Of a stretch of DNA of 64,000 nucleotides, positions 43,175-53,653 are shown in pieces. Under the pieces are notes generated by a model that saw nothing but the letters and a program-made list of their open reading frames with translations, was not told where the DNA came from and did not search any database. Position 1 is the stretch's first letter, and each line of letters begins with the position of its first letter. The stretch comes from Phytophthora quininea. Taxonomy: Eukaryota > Oomycota > Peronosporomycetes > Peronosporales > Peronosporaceae. The stretch spans positions 62,001 to 126,000 of the forward strand of contig JAAVTG010000459.1 of assembly GCA_011947345.1 (NCBI GenBank), in the 5' to 3' direction. Made by a program: the position numbers and the translations under genes.

Positions 43175-45209
43175 ATGGCGGAAGTTGATCGTCTGCTACG
43201 GCCGAGGACATCAAGTCAAGCTGCTGTAACTGAGCCCGTCGAGGATGTATTGCCTCGCTACGAGGAGAACCGATTTACAGCATCAGCCCCACCAAGACGG
43301 CGACGAATCCTGAAGATACTCCTACTAGGCGGAGCTTTCTACGCCTTGGTCGTCCTCTTTTGGTCAGCAAGCCACCTCAACGTCGCCGACGAATCCAGTG
43401 GGTCGCCGAGCGGCTTCCGATCGGCAGTGACCAGAGTCACACGGGACGCCCAGGAGTTGCAGTTGATGCTCATGGAATTCCTCGGAAACCCAGCGGATAG
43501 TGGAAATGAAGAATCGGATATACCGGAGCCGGAAGCTGAGGCGGCGAAGCTGGTTACACCCGTGCATGAGAAACGAGAGAAGGTCAGCACCCCACCTCTG
43601 TCGGGGTCCGACCAAAAGCAGCGGCTGTACTCGCAGAAGAGCACGCGCGCTCGGTTAAAATGCTCCCCGAAAGCGAAACAGTGCAGCGCCGACTTAAATG
43701 CGTTGGTTGGCGTGCAACGTCTCATTGTACTCCGCACGGGCCTCGTGAACCCGAAAACGACAAGGGCTGCTTTAACGTGATTCCAAACGGGGTGTCTGGC
43801 TACTGCGAAGTAATCGATGAAGACACTGGAGAGCTTTTCCGAGTACTGAAGCGGTACTGCTCAAGTCTACGATACGATGCGATCTTCCGTTGTGCAGAGT
43901 CGCCGGCGTTTGTGAACTACCAGGCAGAGTCGATCGAGACTGCAAACAAGGCTCTTGTCCCGGGGTTTAGGCTCCCTAACATCGCAGTGGCGTCGACGGA
44001 ACCTCGCGATGGAATTGTCATGGTCGTGTATCCCCAGCTAATTGCCAGTGCGTACGCAACGATCCAAGCACTTCGCAGTGTTCTCGGTTGCAAGCTTTCG
44101 ATAGAAATTTGGTATCGAGAACAGGAGTTGCGAAGTGATCCTGAGGCTCTGTCTCCATTGCAGCAGTTGGCAACTGACGTTGGCGATGTCTCTTTCCTCA
44201 CGATCACGGACCAGTGGGCGTATGGGTTTGGTGCCAAGGTTTTTGCTGTCTGCAACAGCCTCTTCGAGCGCGTGTTGTTTCTCGACGCAGATAATGTCCC
44301 CGCACGCGACCCAACTTTCCTTTTCAAGACGGCCGAGTTCCTGGAAACCGGTGCCGTGTTTTGGCCCGATTTCTGGCTGCCGACTCACACCATCTTCAAC
44401 ATTCATGGGCAATCTCTTCTTTGGGAGGTACTGGGGACTCCTTTTGTGAACTCGTTTGAGCAGGAGAGCGGTCAGTTGCTCATAGATCGAAGACGCCACT
44501 CTGCACCTCTAGAGCTTGTGAAGTTCTACACATTTCACCGTCCAAATCCTTTCACTCGCCTCAAGCTCGCGTATGGTGACAAGGATTTATTCCGCTTTGC
44601 ATGGATCAAGCTCAAAATTCCATTCCACATGATACAGACGCCCCCATCTGTAGCAGGCAAGGTGATTAATAGCACATTTTGCGGCATGACTATGGTACAG
44701 CACGATGGTCAGGGGAGGTGCTATTCCTACACCGGAATTCCAACAAGTTGTCCGGAGAAGTAAAGCGCAAGAAAATATATCGTCGGCAAGAGGCGATCAA
44801 GAAGGTTCGTGCGGCACTGGCGAAGGAAGGCCTGAATAGATTCCCTGACGGAAAAGAAATCAAGGAAGCAGAAAAACAGTTGGAGTTAGAATTCCCTGCG
44901 CCGACATTAGAGCCACCTGAGCCGGACGGACTGCCAGATCCGGTAATGTGGACGCATTTGTTGTCTTTCAACACATCTTCACGGCTGTCGTTCTACAAGA
45001 TTCAGCCGTACCGAGCGTCCCCGCAGTTTCCGGATTGGCAGCGTTGCTATGGTCAGCGTGAACTCGGTAAGAATAAGCACTTTTACACACAAGCGATTGC
45101 AGACTTGCCGTTCTCAGGACTCGAGAAACATGTCCGCGAGTTCGCTCAGCAAGCCGTGCAGATTCATCAGCAAAACGTAGGCAAGACCAACGAGGAAGAG
45201 AGATTTTAG
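43175..45209 (+). CDS. GT71-like glycosyltransferase, two frame breaks
   Basis: ATG 43175 (MAEVDRLLRPRTSSQ) is chosen because it places the LRPR motif near the N-terminus as in the preceding gene. An in-frame ATG at 43124 is the alternative. The tail also shares LPRYEE, and the anchor is at about residues 47-65. One base is lost near 43640-43655, just before the six-cysteine module (CVGWRATSHC). The second frame carries FLDADN, VFWPDFW, FEQESGQ and GDKDLF to 44763. A second loss in the G-run 44712-44715 moves HRNSNKLSG, WTHLLSF, CYGQR and FSGLEKHVREFA to a third frame. An Asn-Ser replaces the usual acidic-Met before FEQESGQ (VNSFEQESGQ). Confidence 0.76.
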
Positions 45210-45243
45210 CTGGTATTCCATCGATACAATTCTTCCATATCCC

Positions 45244-46400
45244 TTACATTAGATTAACAACCTGCAAAGAATCCCGAACGGTCTCACTTCCTCTGGAGTT
45301 TCCTCTTTTCCGCTTGCCGCTGTGGCGGTGAATGGTGCCGTGCTCTTGCTTTCTCATCGTTTCACGGTTCCAGCGCTTGGCGCGCGTCAGCAACAACAAG
45401 TACCCGGGGAGTGCAAGGAATACTGCCGAGCCTATCATCGGCGCTGCCGCGGCAGCAGACTTGGCCACGGTCGATAGCGCTTCGTCTTCGTCTTCGTCTT
45501 CGCCCTCCCCGTGTTTCGGCTGGAGCTCACACATCTGACGCCGCCTACGCGAATTCTTGTTCTTGCCATCGCGCTTGTCTTCGTCAGTGGAGGGAAACAC
45601 CGCCACGGCATCGGTGAGTCTTCCCACGAACGCCTGTGGTGTGAATTCCTCGGCAGCGCTGTCAGCGCGAGCCCATTGCTTCATCAGGAACTCACGCCAG
45701 TTGCTAGAAGCTTCTGTTGAGTTTTCGTCTCCGTCGAGAGGAGAGTGGTTAGCCGAGACCTTGTACAGGAAGAGGAAGACGGAGTTGATGCAGTCATAGA
45801 CTTGACTGGCTCGTCCGTCAACGTAGTGCTGGAATTGAGCACGTTTGCCGTTGAGAGGGTCCAAAAACACATCCAGCACGGGAGTGCGGCATCGTCCAGA
45901 GCCTGCACATTATTTAACACGAAAAGTGTGCGCTGGGGGCAGGCGCGCAACGGAGTGGATAGCGCGGATCGTAGCGTTTGCTTCATGTCGTAGTTGGACG
46001 CCCGTGGACTCTCGAGTAGCTCTTGGAAATCAACGCTCTGCACAGTGTGCGACGACCGCGTGTGACCGAAGAGAGAAGACGCAATTGCTCCTGAAAGCGA
46101 CTGCAAAACCTCGCTGGAGTTGGAGAAGAGCACGAGCGCAAGCGGCTGGCGCCGGTCAAACTCGTTGGCGACAAAGTTCTCGGTCAACGTCGACAGCGTT
46201 GGGGACGACGCGTCAGTTCCCACACACTCGGCAACATGCGACTCGATTCGGGACAGCAGCTTGTCCTGGGAGAAGTGCGCGCAGTGCTGCCCATCGGCAA
46301 GCGGCACCAGCGCCACCAGCAGCAGCACGAGCTGGTGCAGGAGCAGCATCGCGCGTCGTTGGAAAAAGTGAAACCAACTGCTAGACGGGATCTGCAACAT
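45244..46400 (-). CDS. Secreted/lumenal single-span membrane protein with a degenerate AAA-like domain, one frame break
   Basis: ATG 46400 (or 46349, MLLLHQLV) leads into a signal peptide ending near ADGQ. A domain of about 200 residues follows, with a hydrophobic strand PLALVLFSNS where an AAA+ Walker A would lie, and LFVLNNVQALDD where Walker B would lie. The nucleotide-binding residues are absent. Near 45880 the frame moves by one lost base. The second part continues through DVFLDPLNG and an acidic Glu/Asp run, and ends with a transmembrane segment (IGSAVFLALPGYLLLL) and a Lys/Arg-rich tail. The layout recalls torsin/torsin-cofactor type lumenal AAA-like proteins. That comparison is mine and tentative. 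Confidence 0.6.
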
Positions 46401-46564
46401 AATACTTGCAGCAACTTTATATGCGATGAATACGACTTCAATTCATCTCGATCCACAACCTTTATTTCATCTGGACAACCAACAGGACGTATACGGTGTA
46501 TTTCTTCTCTAGTAAATAGTGCTACATTTTTACTTGACTCGCACGGCAAGCATCTATAAAGTAC

Positions 46565-49152
46565 CTACTGAACGCCAAGACGCCCCTGGGCAAGATTTTG
46601 CATTTGTGTCATCAGAAGCGCGGCTTCGTGGGCATAGTCAACCAGCTCCTGCTCCAGGTTTGCAAATGGCAGGTCCTCGAACAGGGTCATGTTGAAGTTG
46701 CCGACGACGTTTGGCTCGGCGCCATAGCACGACTCGAACTCCTTAAAAGAGGCCCGCTGGCCTGGATGCCAATCTGGTACTTCTTCTTGATGTCCTCGTA
46801 GCTCATCATGCGCTCCACAGCAGTCCGTGCGTCTGGAAGCGTCACGTTATTCTCTCTTTCCGAATCACTAACGACAGCCCCAGTATCAGTTTCCCATTTG
46901 AACCTCTGCATGTACGTCCAGTACTTTGCATCAATCTTGTCGACCTTGCCGTCGAGTTTTTGGCGTTGCGGTGCAAAAGAGAACCTCGCCGTTGGCATCG
47001 AATTGAACCATGGTCATACCACAAAATTGCCTCTTGTATGTGCCTCGCTCGGTACCCGCGGCAGCCGGTGGGAACGGCATCATGTAGTACGGCGTGTTAG
47101 TCTTCATCCAAGCCAGACGGAAGAGGTCTTTGTCGCCATGAGCCAACACTAGCCGTTCAAAGTGGCTCGGTCGATGGTAAGCAAAGAACATTAGCACTTC
47201 GAGGGCCATTGCTGCTCGCTTCCGGTTGATGAGAATTTGGCCACTCTCTTGCTCAAACATGTCCACGAATGGCAGATCAACGAGCTCCCAGAGCAGCGAT
47301 TCGTGCTGGATATTGAAAATGGTTTTCTCCGGATGCCAAAAGTCCGGCCAGAAAATGGCGCCTTTCTCGCGATACTCACGGCTCTCGAACAAGTACGTAG
47401 GATCCCGAACAGGAACATTGTCGGCGTCGAGGAAGAGCACATTTTCAAACTTGCTGTGGACCACGGCGTGAATTTTGGTAGAGAATCCAGCGATGGTTGG
47501 GTCCATAATAGTCTCCACGCTTACATTCGAGAACCGCCGCTGAAGCATTTCCAACGTCGGCTTCATGCTCGGCGTCCGCACTACCTCTGGCTGCGAGATC
47601 CACAACTCAATCGGTAGTGTGCAGTTGTACGATCGCAGCACACTGATCGACGCGAAAACACTCGTGAGCATCTTGGGATAGACCACCATAACGATGCCCC
47701 TGCCATCGCCAATGTTCCCAAGCAAATGTGAGGGGTCTGTCGCGTTCTGCTGCAAGGCAGCATGGTAAACATTTTGAGCCTTGATACCAAAGTTTGCAAA
47801 GTCTGCGGCTTCAGCGCATGAGAATACCACGTGATCCCGAACGCTCGAGCAGTTGAGTTGCATAACGCGGAAGAGCTCACCGGTGTCATTGTCCTGTAGT
47901 TCGCAGTAACCTGATACGCCACCCTGGGAAACCTGGTTGCACGCGAGATCTTTGTTCGGCTCGCGTTTTCCGTAGGGACTGCACTCGCCAGTTTGGCGCC
48001 ACCCCTTGCACTGGAGGTTGTTGCGAATTTTACGCGGTTGGTGCACGCGAATGTCCAAGGTTCGACGAGCACGTTTATCCTCCAGCATGTCTTTCTCCTC
48101 GACTACCAGTTTTTCTGCCGCAGTAATCAACAGCTTCAATCGCTCGCTCTCCTCCTTCGCTTCCTCCTTCAGACTCTCAAGGCGACCAACCTCCTGCTGG
48201 TGCCGTTCTACCGTCCACGCATCGCGATCCGCAGCGCTGTTCCGCATTCCATCCACAACTGCGGAATCATCACTCGTCACTGCCTTCACAGGAAACACGT
48301 GGAAGTGCGGGTTTGGCGGCTTGGTTGTGGGGAGGTGCACCAGGTCCAGCACCTTCAGGAACTCTTCAGACCGACGTACTGGGGCAAGCGTCTCATCGAC
48401 GGTTGCTGCTGTCGTTGGCTCTGCTGTTTCCATTTTGTTGTTGTCTTCCACAGGACTCTGCACAGTCCAGGACTCTTTTGGCGCGTCGACGGCTACCGTC
48501 GTGATTAATTTTTGAGCACCTCGCCAGCGTCTTCCGGCTCTACCAGCACTTTCATATCGTCCGGTGCAGCGGTAGCTTCTTCTTCATTTGGTGTTGCCAG
48601 AAGCACCACCGGCTCAGCATGTAGAGCAGGCGTTTCAGTGCCTCCAATAGGAGCGTTGGTCGCTTTCGCTTCGGCGGTTGTTGGTTCGAGTACACGCTCA
48701 GGAGCAACAGGCGTTGCAACTGGAGCGGTCCCAGCGATGTCTTTCGTAGGCTCTAAAAACTCGGCATTCACGGCCCCATCGTTTCCTGCGAGAGCGCGCG
48801 GTTCATCTACTCTCTCCACTCTCTCGTCTTCCTCGAGCAGCTCCTGCTCGTCGTCCTCCATCGGGTCGTACACGGGTCTGCCTTCTCCGACTTCCTTCGC
48901 CACCGGTCCATGTCCATCAGGCGTGTCGATCAGCTGCGGGTGTTCCTGCTGCTGCGTGGGGATCTGCGGCGTCCATCCCAGGACGAAGGAGCCGAACACT
49001 GTGAGCCCGTAGGTGGCCAGCACCACGTAGAAGAGCAGCCACCAGCGACTGCTTGAGCGCGCGGAAGGCGCGTGAGTCAATGGCTGCGACTCGGCCACGC
49101 GGCGACTGTCGCGCTCGTAGGACGGTAGCGCCGACGACCCGGGGCGACGCAT
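46565..49152 (-). CDS. GT71-like glycosyltransferase, long stem, at least four frame breaks
   Basis: ATG 49152 (MRRPGSSALPSYERD) with a signal anchor at about residues 33-56 begins a very long acidic, Pro/Thr-rich stem that ends at 48505. After a one-base loss in the T-run 48509-48513 (minus-strand A-run) the frame continues through a coiled-coil, the six-cysteine module (CKGWRQTGEC), FLDADN, IFWPDFW, FEQESGQ, GDKDLF and CGMTMVQFD. Further losses at 46974-46977, 46957-46961 and about 46745 split the C-terminus, which ends with SCYGAEPN, FEDLPFANLEQEL and TAG at 46565-46567. The end is of the WEDLPW type, linking it to the genes at 326 and 8014 from the opposite end of the array. No nonsense codon was seen. 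Confidence 0.7.
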
Positions 49153-49537
49153 CGTGTGTATGTTAAAAGTCAAATCGCGCACTGAGAGCCCCACCGCAGC
49201 CAAGTGCTCGACAACCAAGTGCCGGCCACATCTCCCGGAAAGGCAGCTTATGCTCACAGCCCTAATCACCGAGTGGCTGCGATTTGGACAAAGCATAGTC
49301 GTCGTGTTGCAATCTTCAGCTTTGTCGATCGGTGTGGCCAACCGATCAAGTTGATCAGATCAAATGAGCTGGCCGCACGCGGTTGCCGAGTCGGCCGCCG
49401 CGCGGACTCCGTGGGCGGGTAAATGGTAATGGGAGAGCACCGTAGAGGCAGTGGCGGACCCAGTTTCTTGATGTTGGATACCATCGCCGGATAGCCTTGC
49501 AGCGATTGTCGTTGGCGGCAACTTCAATCCCTTTCCT

Positions 49538-50677
49538 CTATCTCTTTAACATCAACTGCGGAGTGATGACCACGCAAATGTGTCGAGGGCGCAAACTTGT
49601 GTCAAGCCAACTTTCTGGGCTTGAGACCGAGCGAATGGTGGTCTTAAATGTGGTCGAAAATGTGTGTTTTACTGGTGTCATTACATAAATATCATGTGCT
49701 CTGTCAAATCCTCGTCTTCTCGTGGGGTGTGCACGGAGCTCCTGGGGGTTAATTTGCTGGTTCTTGCCTGCTCCTGCGTCGTCAGGTTTGCGCGTCACGA
49801 CTCGCGGTAGGCTGTCCGCTTGCTTCGTATTTCCTGTGGCAGCACCTCGTACGTGCTTCTCGGCACGGGCTGGACTCGCGGCTGGCATCGCCGTGCCTTC
49901 GTGTTTGTCATGGCCATGCCGATGGTCATCTGATGGATGCGAAGCCGTCTCTCGTTCGTGCTGGTGGGAAACGTACTGGTGCTCCGCATCGCTCTGTTTG
50001 AGACGACTTGCACCGCCATCGCCGCCCCCACCAGTCGCCGTAGCAGGAGTTGCTGAAGCTTCGTCACCATCGCCCTTGTCGTCAGGGTGAACCCCACCTT
50101 CTAGCCCTCCCTCTTCGATGGGGTGTTTCCCCGGACTCGTCGCCACCATTAGTGTTGCCTTTGCGTCCAAAGGTTCGGCAGTTGGCTCCGGTTCAACTCG
50201 TGAGTATGGGGTCTCGGTCTCCAACGGCGGATTGTCCTGTTCGGTCTCCACCATGTCGTTAGCGAGGCCATCAGTTTGTGTCGGTAACAGCGTCGCCTCC
50301 GCCCTCTTTGCGCCGACCGCTCTGCCCACGCGCACGTTGCCTCTTCCTCGCGGTTGCAGCGAGTGCACGAAGAAGCTCTTGCTGTTCTTCTCCCCAGAGC
50401 CCACCACTCGACCCAGCGTGGCGATGTCGTCCGCAAAGTAGATGGCCCCGAAGTAGAGCAGCACACATAGCACGAAGCACGCCCGTAGTTGCAGCGAGCT
50501 GATTTTGCGCGGGCGGTCGCCCGCCACGTAGCGCCTGGCATAGACCCGCCGGGCATGCGGCTGGGGCTCATGCAGCGAGTAACCGGAGCCTTGACCGCTA
50601 TTAGCGCGCGACGCTGGAATGCGCACGTACTGCGGAGATACGTCCACCGAGCCGCGCTGCTTGCGGTGCAGCGCCAT
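49538..50677 (-). CDS. Hypothetical type II membrane protein (orphan signal anchor and stem)
   Basis: ATG 50677 gives 379 residues. The basic N-terminal tail of about 65 residues (MALHRKQRG) is followed by one transmembrane span (about 66-85, CFVLCVLLYFGAIYF). Then comes a low-complexity stem rich in Glu, Thr, Pro, Gly and, around residues 215-260, His. No glycosyltransferase motif, cysteine module or other domain is visible. Its position next to the array and its tail-anchor-stem layout suggest it could be the N-terminal half of a GT gene that lost its catalytic part, or an unrelated Golgi-type protein. The last 50 residues (from RAHDIYVMT) are less biased in composition. Confidence 0.5.
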   Translation of the reverse strand: MALHRKQRGSVDVSPQYVRIPASRANSGQGSGYSLHEPQPHARRVYARRYVAGDRPRKISSLQLRACFVLCVLLYFGAIYFADDIATLGRVVGSGEKNSKSFFVHSLQPRGRGNVRVGRAVGAKRAEATLLPTQTDGLANDMVETEQDNPPLETETPYSRVEPEPTAEPLDAKATLMVATSPGKHPIEEGGLEGGVHPDDKGDGDEASATPATATGGGGDGGASRLKQSDAEHQYVSHQHERETASHPSDDHRHGHDKHEGTAMPAASPARAEKHVRGAATGNTKQADSLPRVVTRKPDDAGAGKNQQINPQELRAHPTRRRGFDRAHDIYVMTPVKHTFSTTFKTTIRSVSSPESWLDTSLRPRHICVVITPQLMLKR

Positions 50678-50784
50678 CACACAGACTCAATCAACTCAAA
50701 ACTGGGCTCAAGAAACGCACTTGATTGTTGTATGCACTGCACGAAATCCCATACAAAAATTTACAATCGAAAACAGCCGCTCTA

Positions 50785-52038
50785 TTACTCACGACCACCT
50801 TCCGGCGTGGTCACGTTGCCCGTCGCGTTGCGAGCGGCTTGGCCCAGCCACCCCGCGAGCACGTCGCCGAGCACCTTGCCGTCCACGTCCTGGGCCGTCT
50901 TGTACGCCTCCGAGTTCAGCCAGACGTGCTGTTCACTGTCAATGTTGAACCGGGTCACATCCGTGAGCTTGGCATGCGAGTCCAGAATTTGCGTCAGGTT
51001 GCCGTAGAACTCGCCCGCATCCAGCAGCGTCGTGAACGGGTACCCTGCGATGCCCAGACGGACGAGCTCGTAGAACTTGCGCTGCGTGCGGTCGGCAGTG
51101 CTGTCGATGAACAACCACTCGCTGTTTGGGACCTCCTTGATCAGCGAATCGACCAATTCAGTGGCGGTGGCGGTGGCATCCTTGCACGCCGACGTCAGGG
51201 GCTTCGGAAACTTGAGGTCGACATCGCATCCGCCAAAGTAGTTGATGAGTGAGCTGGCCGCCGCCTTGTGTTCCGGGAACACGCCGACGTAGCTATCGGC
51301 CAGCACCTGGAATTTCGTCGACTTTTGCTGGACTCCCCACATATCGGCAACCTGCGCCGACCAGAGCTGCGCCGCCAGCGATCCAGCACTGTAGCCGCCC
51401 ACGACCAAATGCTCGGGATTGGGAAAGTTTTCAACCGCCCAGTCCAGCACTGCCTTGGCGTTGTTGTACCCGTTCAGCGCCATCCCTTGATTCTGGCCGA
51501 GGCACTGCTTGTTTCCGAGCGCTTGGCTGTAAGGGCTCTCGTAAGGGTCCAAGTACTTGTTCCCGACAAAGAGGTCGCCCGTGCAGTACGGCAGAAACAC
51601 GATATTCCAGTCCTTGAACGGGTTGCCGTCTGCATTGCGGTCAGTGATACCGCTGTTGTCAACCTTGGCGGTTGTCGTGATCAGAGAATTGGCGCCGAGC
51701 TGGCACTGCAGTGCGAAATTGCACGTGTTGTCATCCACGCATGCGCCACCGCCTTGGAAATACAGGAGAACCTTGGACTTGTCTTGCTTCTGGTTCGGAA
51801 ACACTTGGAAAAAGTACGTCGAGCTCGACTCGAACGTTGTTGTGTTGTCCTTGTAGTTGTCGAAGGCGCAGCGCGTGTTGCCGCCTGGGTAGATTAACAC
51901 ACTTCCGTCCGCGCTCGAAGTCAGGGAGTCTATTGGGCAGCCTTCCGAGGAGCTAACAGTGCAATTGCTGGTTGATTGAGCGTTTGCAACGGCAGCATGC
52001 GCGACCAAGAATAAAAACACCGTCTTGCTCAAAGCCAT
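50785..52038 (-). CDS. Secreted pectin-acetylesterase/Notum-like carboxylesterase (CE13-like), intact
   Basis: ATG 52038 starts a clear signal peptide (MALSKTVFLFLVAHAAVANA). The 417-residue protein has the family's LLYFQGGGAC oxyanion loop, NIVFLPYCTGDL, and the nucleophile elbow GGYSAGSLAAQLW. The Ser there is the expected catalytic residue, with a C-terminal His in EQHVW. Paired cysteines fit an extracellular enzyme. Pectin acetylesterases remove acetyl groups from plant pectin, which fits a plant-colonising oomycete; Notum-like lipid deacylase activity is a family alternative. The frame upstream extends to 52281 without a second plausible signal. There is no frame break, in contrast to most of its neighbours. 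Confidence 0.82.
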   Translation of the reverse strand: MALSKTVFLFLVAHAAVANAQSTSNCTVSSSEGCPIDSLTSSADGSVLIYPGGNTRCAFDNYKDNTTTFESSSTYFFQVFPNQKQDKSKVLLYFQGGGACVDDNTCNFALQCQLGANSLITTTAKVDNSGITDRNADGNPFKDWNIVFLPYCTGDLFVGNKYLDPYESPYSQALGNKQCLGQNQGMALNGYNNAKAVLDWAVENFPNPEHLVVGGYSAGSLAAQLWSAQVADMWGVQQKSTKFQVLADSYVGVFPEHKAAASSLINYFGGCDVDLKFPKPLTSACKDATATATELVDSLIKEVPNSEWLFIDSTADRTQRKFYELVRLGIAGYPFTTLLDAGEFYGNLTQILDSHAKLTDVTRFNIDSEQHVWLNSEAYKTAQDVDGKVLGDVLAGWLGQAARNATGNVTTPEGGRE

Positions 52039-52795
52039 TGTAGCTGCTGCGTGGCACCGAGCGAATTGGAGAATGTGAACGCTGGTGGCCCTCATAATCG
52101 ACACCAAGGTTGAGGTGTCGTCAACGTCGTTTCGGACACATGGTGCCGCAGCAGGCATTCGTTTACGATGGGATCGGCCTCTCCAAGCTCCAATAGCAGG
52201 AATACATGCATGAAGTCTCTTTTCAAGAGATTTGGCAGTGTTCGTGGGGTTGTTCACGGAAGAGTCGCATGGAAATCGCATTGTCGATAGTCTGTAATTC
52301 TACAGCGGAACACTTTTGTTTTCCTTCCGATCAAAAGCACGTCTTAGACCAATACGACCAGTTATCCACAAACTCGGTACCGGGTGTTAAATGTTAGATA
52401 GTATTGGAAGCTAGTATCGATGGAGGTGAACAAAGAGTAATAGCAAAATAGAATGCAGTATCGCTGGTGGTCTTCAGAATTTCCAGGACAAACAAAAACT
52501 TTGAAAAAGTCAAGATGGACTACGAGCTCGTCTCAACTTCTTTGACACAGCCGAGATCTAGGACTACGGGCTGGCGGAAGAACGCCTGGGAGGAGCTATC
52601 CAGAGTGGTACGGATTACGTGTAGTATGCTTGGTGCAGGAAAAAGTATTTTGTTGCCACAACGAACGAACTGGGTATCACTACAGGAACTGCCAACTTCC
52701 TGTAGGACAACTGACTGGGATTTCATACGGTCGACAACGAAAGATGAAGGTGTGTCAACTGGAAGTAATGCATGCAGGGCTGTGCTCGAGAGTCA

Positions 52796-52828
52796 AGTGT
52801 GTGTGTGTGTGTTTTTTTTTTGGGGGGC
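52796..52828. repeat. Simple repeat (GT)n followed by poly-T and poly-G
   Basis: Seen directly: alternating GT, then a T-run, then a G-run. Length may be unreliable if homopolymers are under-called in this assembly. Confidence 0.85.
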
Positions 52829-52931
52829 ATAGTTCGCAGTTCGTAAGAACTGTCGTTACTACTATTTTTTACAACACACAGGGATTTGATCGCAGCTCGT
52901 AACGAAGTGTAGAACTGTCGTTTATCCCATG

Positions 52932-53059
52932 TTTTGTCACAAACGGTAAAAATACCGATACCTCATAGTGAAATCAAGATAAACCGCGCCATACAAAGAT
53001 CAAGTATAGCTTTTGTCACGTACCGGTTTTTGACCGGTTTCCAATAGTGAAATCAAGAT
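52932..53059 (+). repeat. Two degenerate direct repeat units, 79 bases apart
   Basis: Units 52932-52980 and 53011-53059 start with TTTTGTCAC and end with the identical 16-mer ATAGTGAAATCAAGAT. The centres differ but both contain a CGGT...ACCG-type inverted pair. They may be a remnant of a transposon end. Confidence 0.5.
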
Positions 53060-53653
53060 GTTTTCGCTTCGAAAAACTCAGATGCCCCCGAGCACGTTGG
53101 TGTGGCCCACGTGAACTCACTGCTACTTTTCCTCAAATGTCTCCATACAAAGCCAAGTCAAAGGGAGATTTCTGCAGGAAAGTTGGCGCGCATGGCTGCG
53201 GCTTCTGGAGCTCGCGGCGGTAGCAGTTTCATTGCTGCTTTTGCGTCCGAGCGCTAGAGCGGCGAGCAGGTACGAGCGCCCAGGCTTACATCTCCGCCTG
53301 CACCACCCCCACTGACGTGTATGGAGCAGATTTGACCGGCTGAAGAGGTGCAAGCGGCTACATTTAAGGCACCGCCGCCGCTAGCGTGGGTAGGTACCAT
53401 GCTTTGATGCGTTCCTGGCCAGGTCCTAACTAGTACATGTCCAGGACGAACTTGTGTTGTCTAAAGAGCGTGGTTGAGGCTCACCACCTGGGCCATGATC
53501 ACTACATCGAGAAAACGTCTTGACTCGTCGGATGAGGAAGACCTCTTCAAGCGCCTAGACGTCGCATTCATACGTGAGCAGTGTCGAGAACGGCAGCAAT
53601 GATCCAGGGCCCGCAAGCGAGCGAAAAGGGAGTGCAGCCGTCTTCTGCAGCCC

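Larger units (their letters stand above)
52282..53653. other. Non-coding stretch with microsatellite and degenerate direct repeats
   Basis: About 1.4 kb without a supported gene. It includes a (GT)n-T(11)-G(6) simple repeat at about 52796-52828, a pair of degenerate direct repeats (52932-52980 and 53011-53059), and a GC-rich region near 53200-53400. It separates the gene-dense part from the Helitron. Confidence 0.5.

Noticed and set aside
2207..45209. Programmed ribosomal frameshifting as the explanation for the GT frame breaks
   Set aside because: Breaks are at different places in each gene, lack a common slippery heptamer or downstream structure, and also occur in unrelated genes.
2207..45209. 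Introns at the frame breaks
   Set aside because: Conserved protein motifs continue within a few codons on both sides, leaving no room for an intron, and GT...AG borders are absent.
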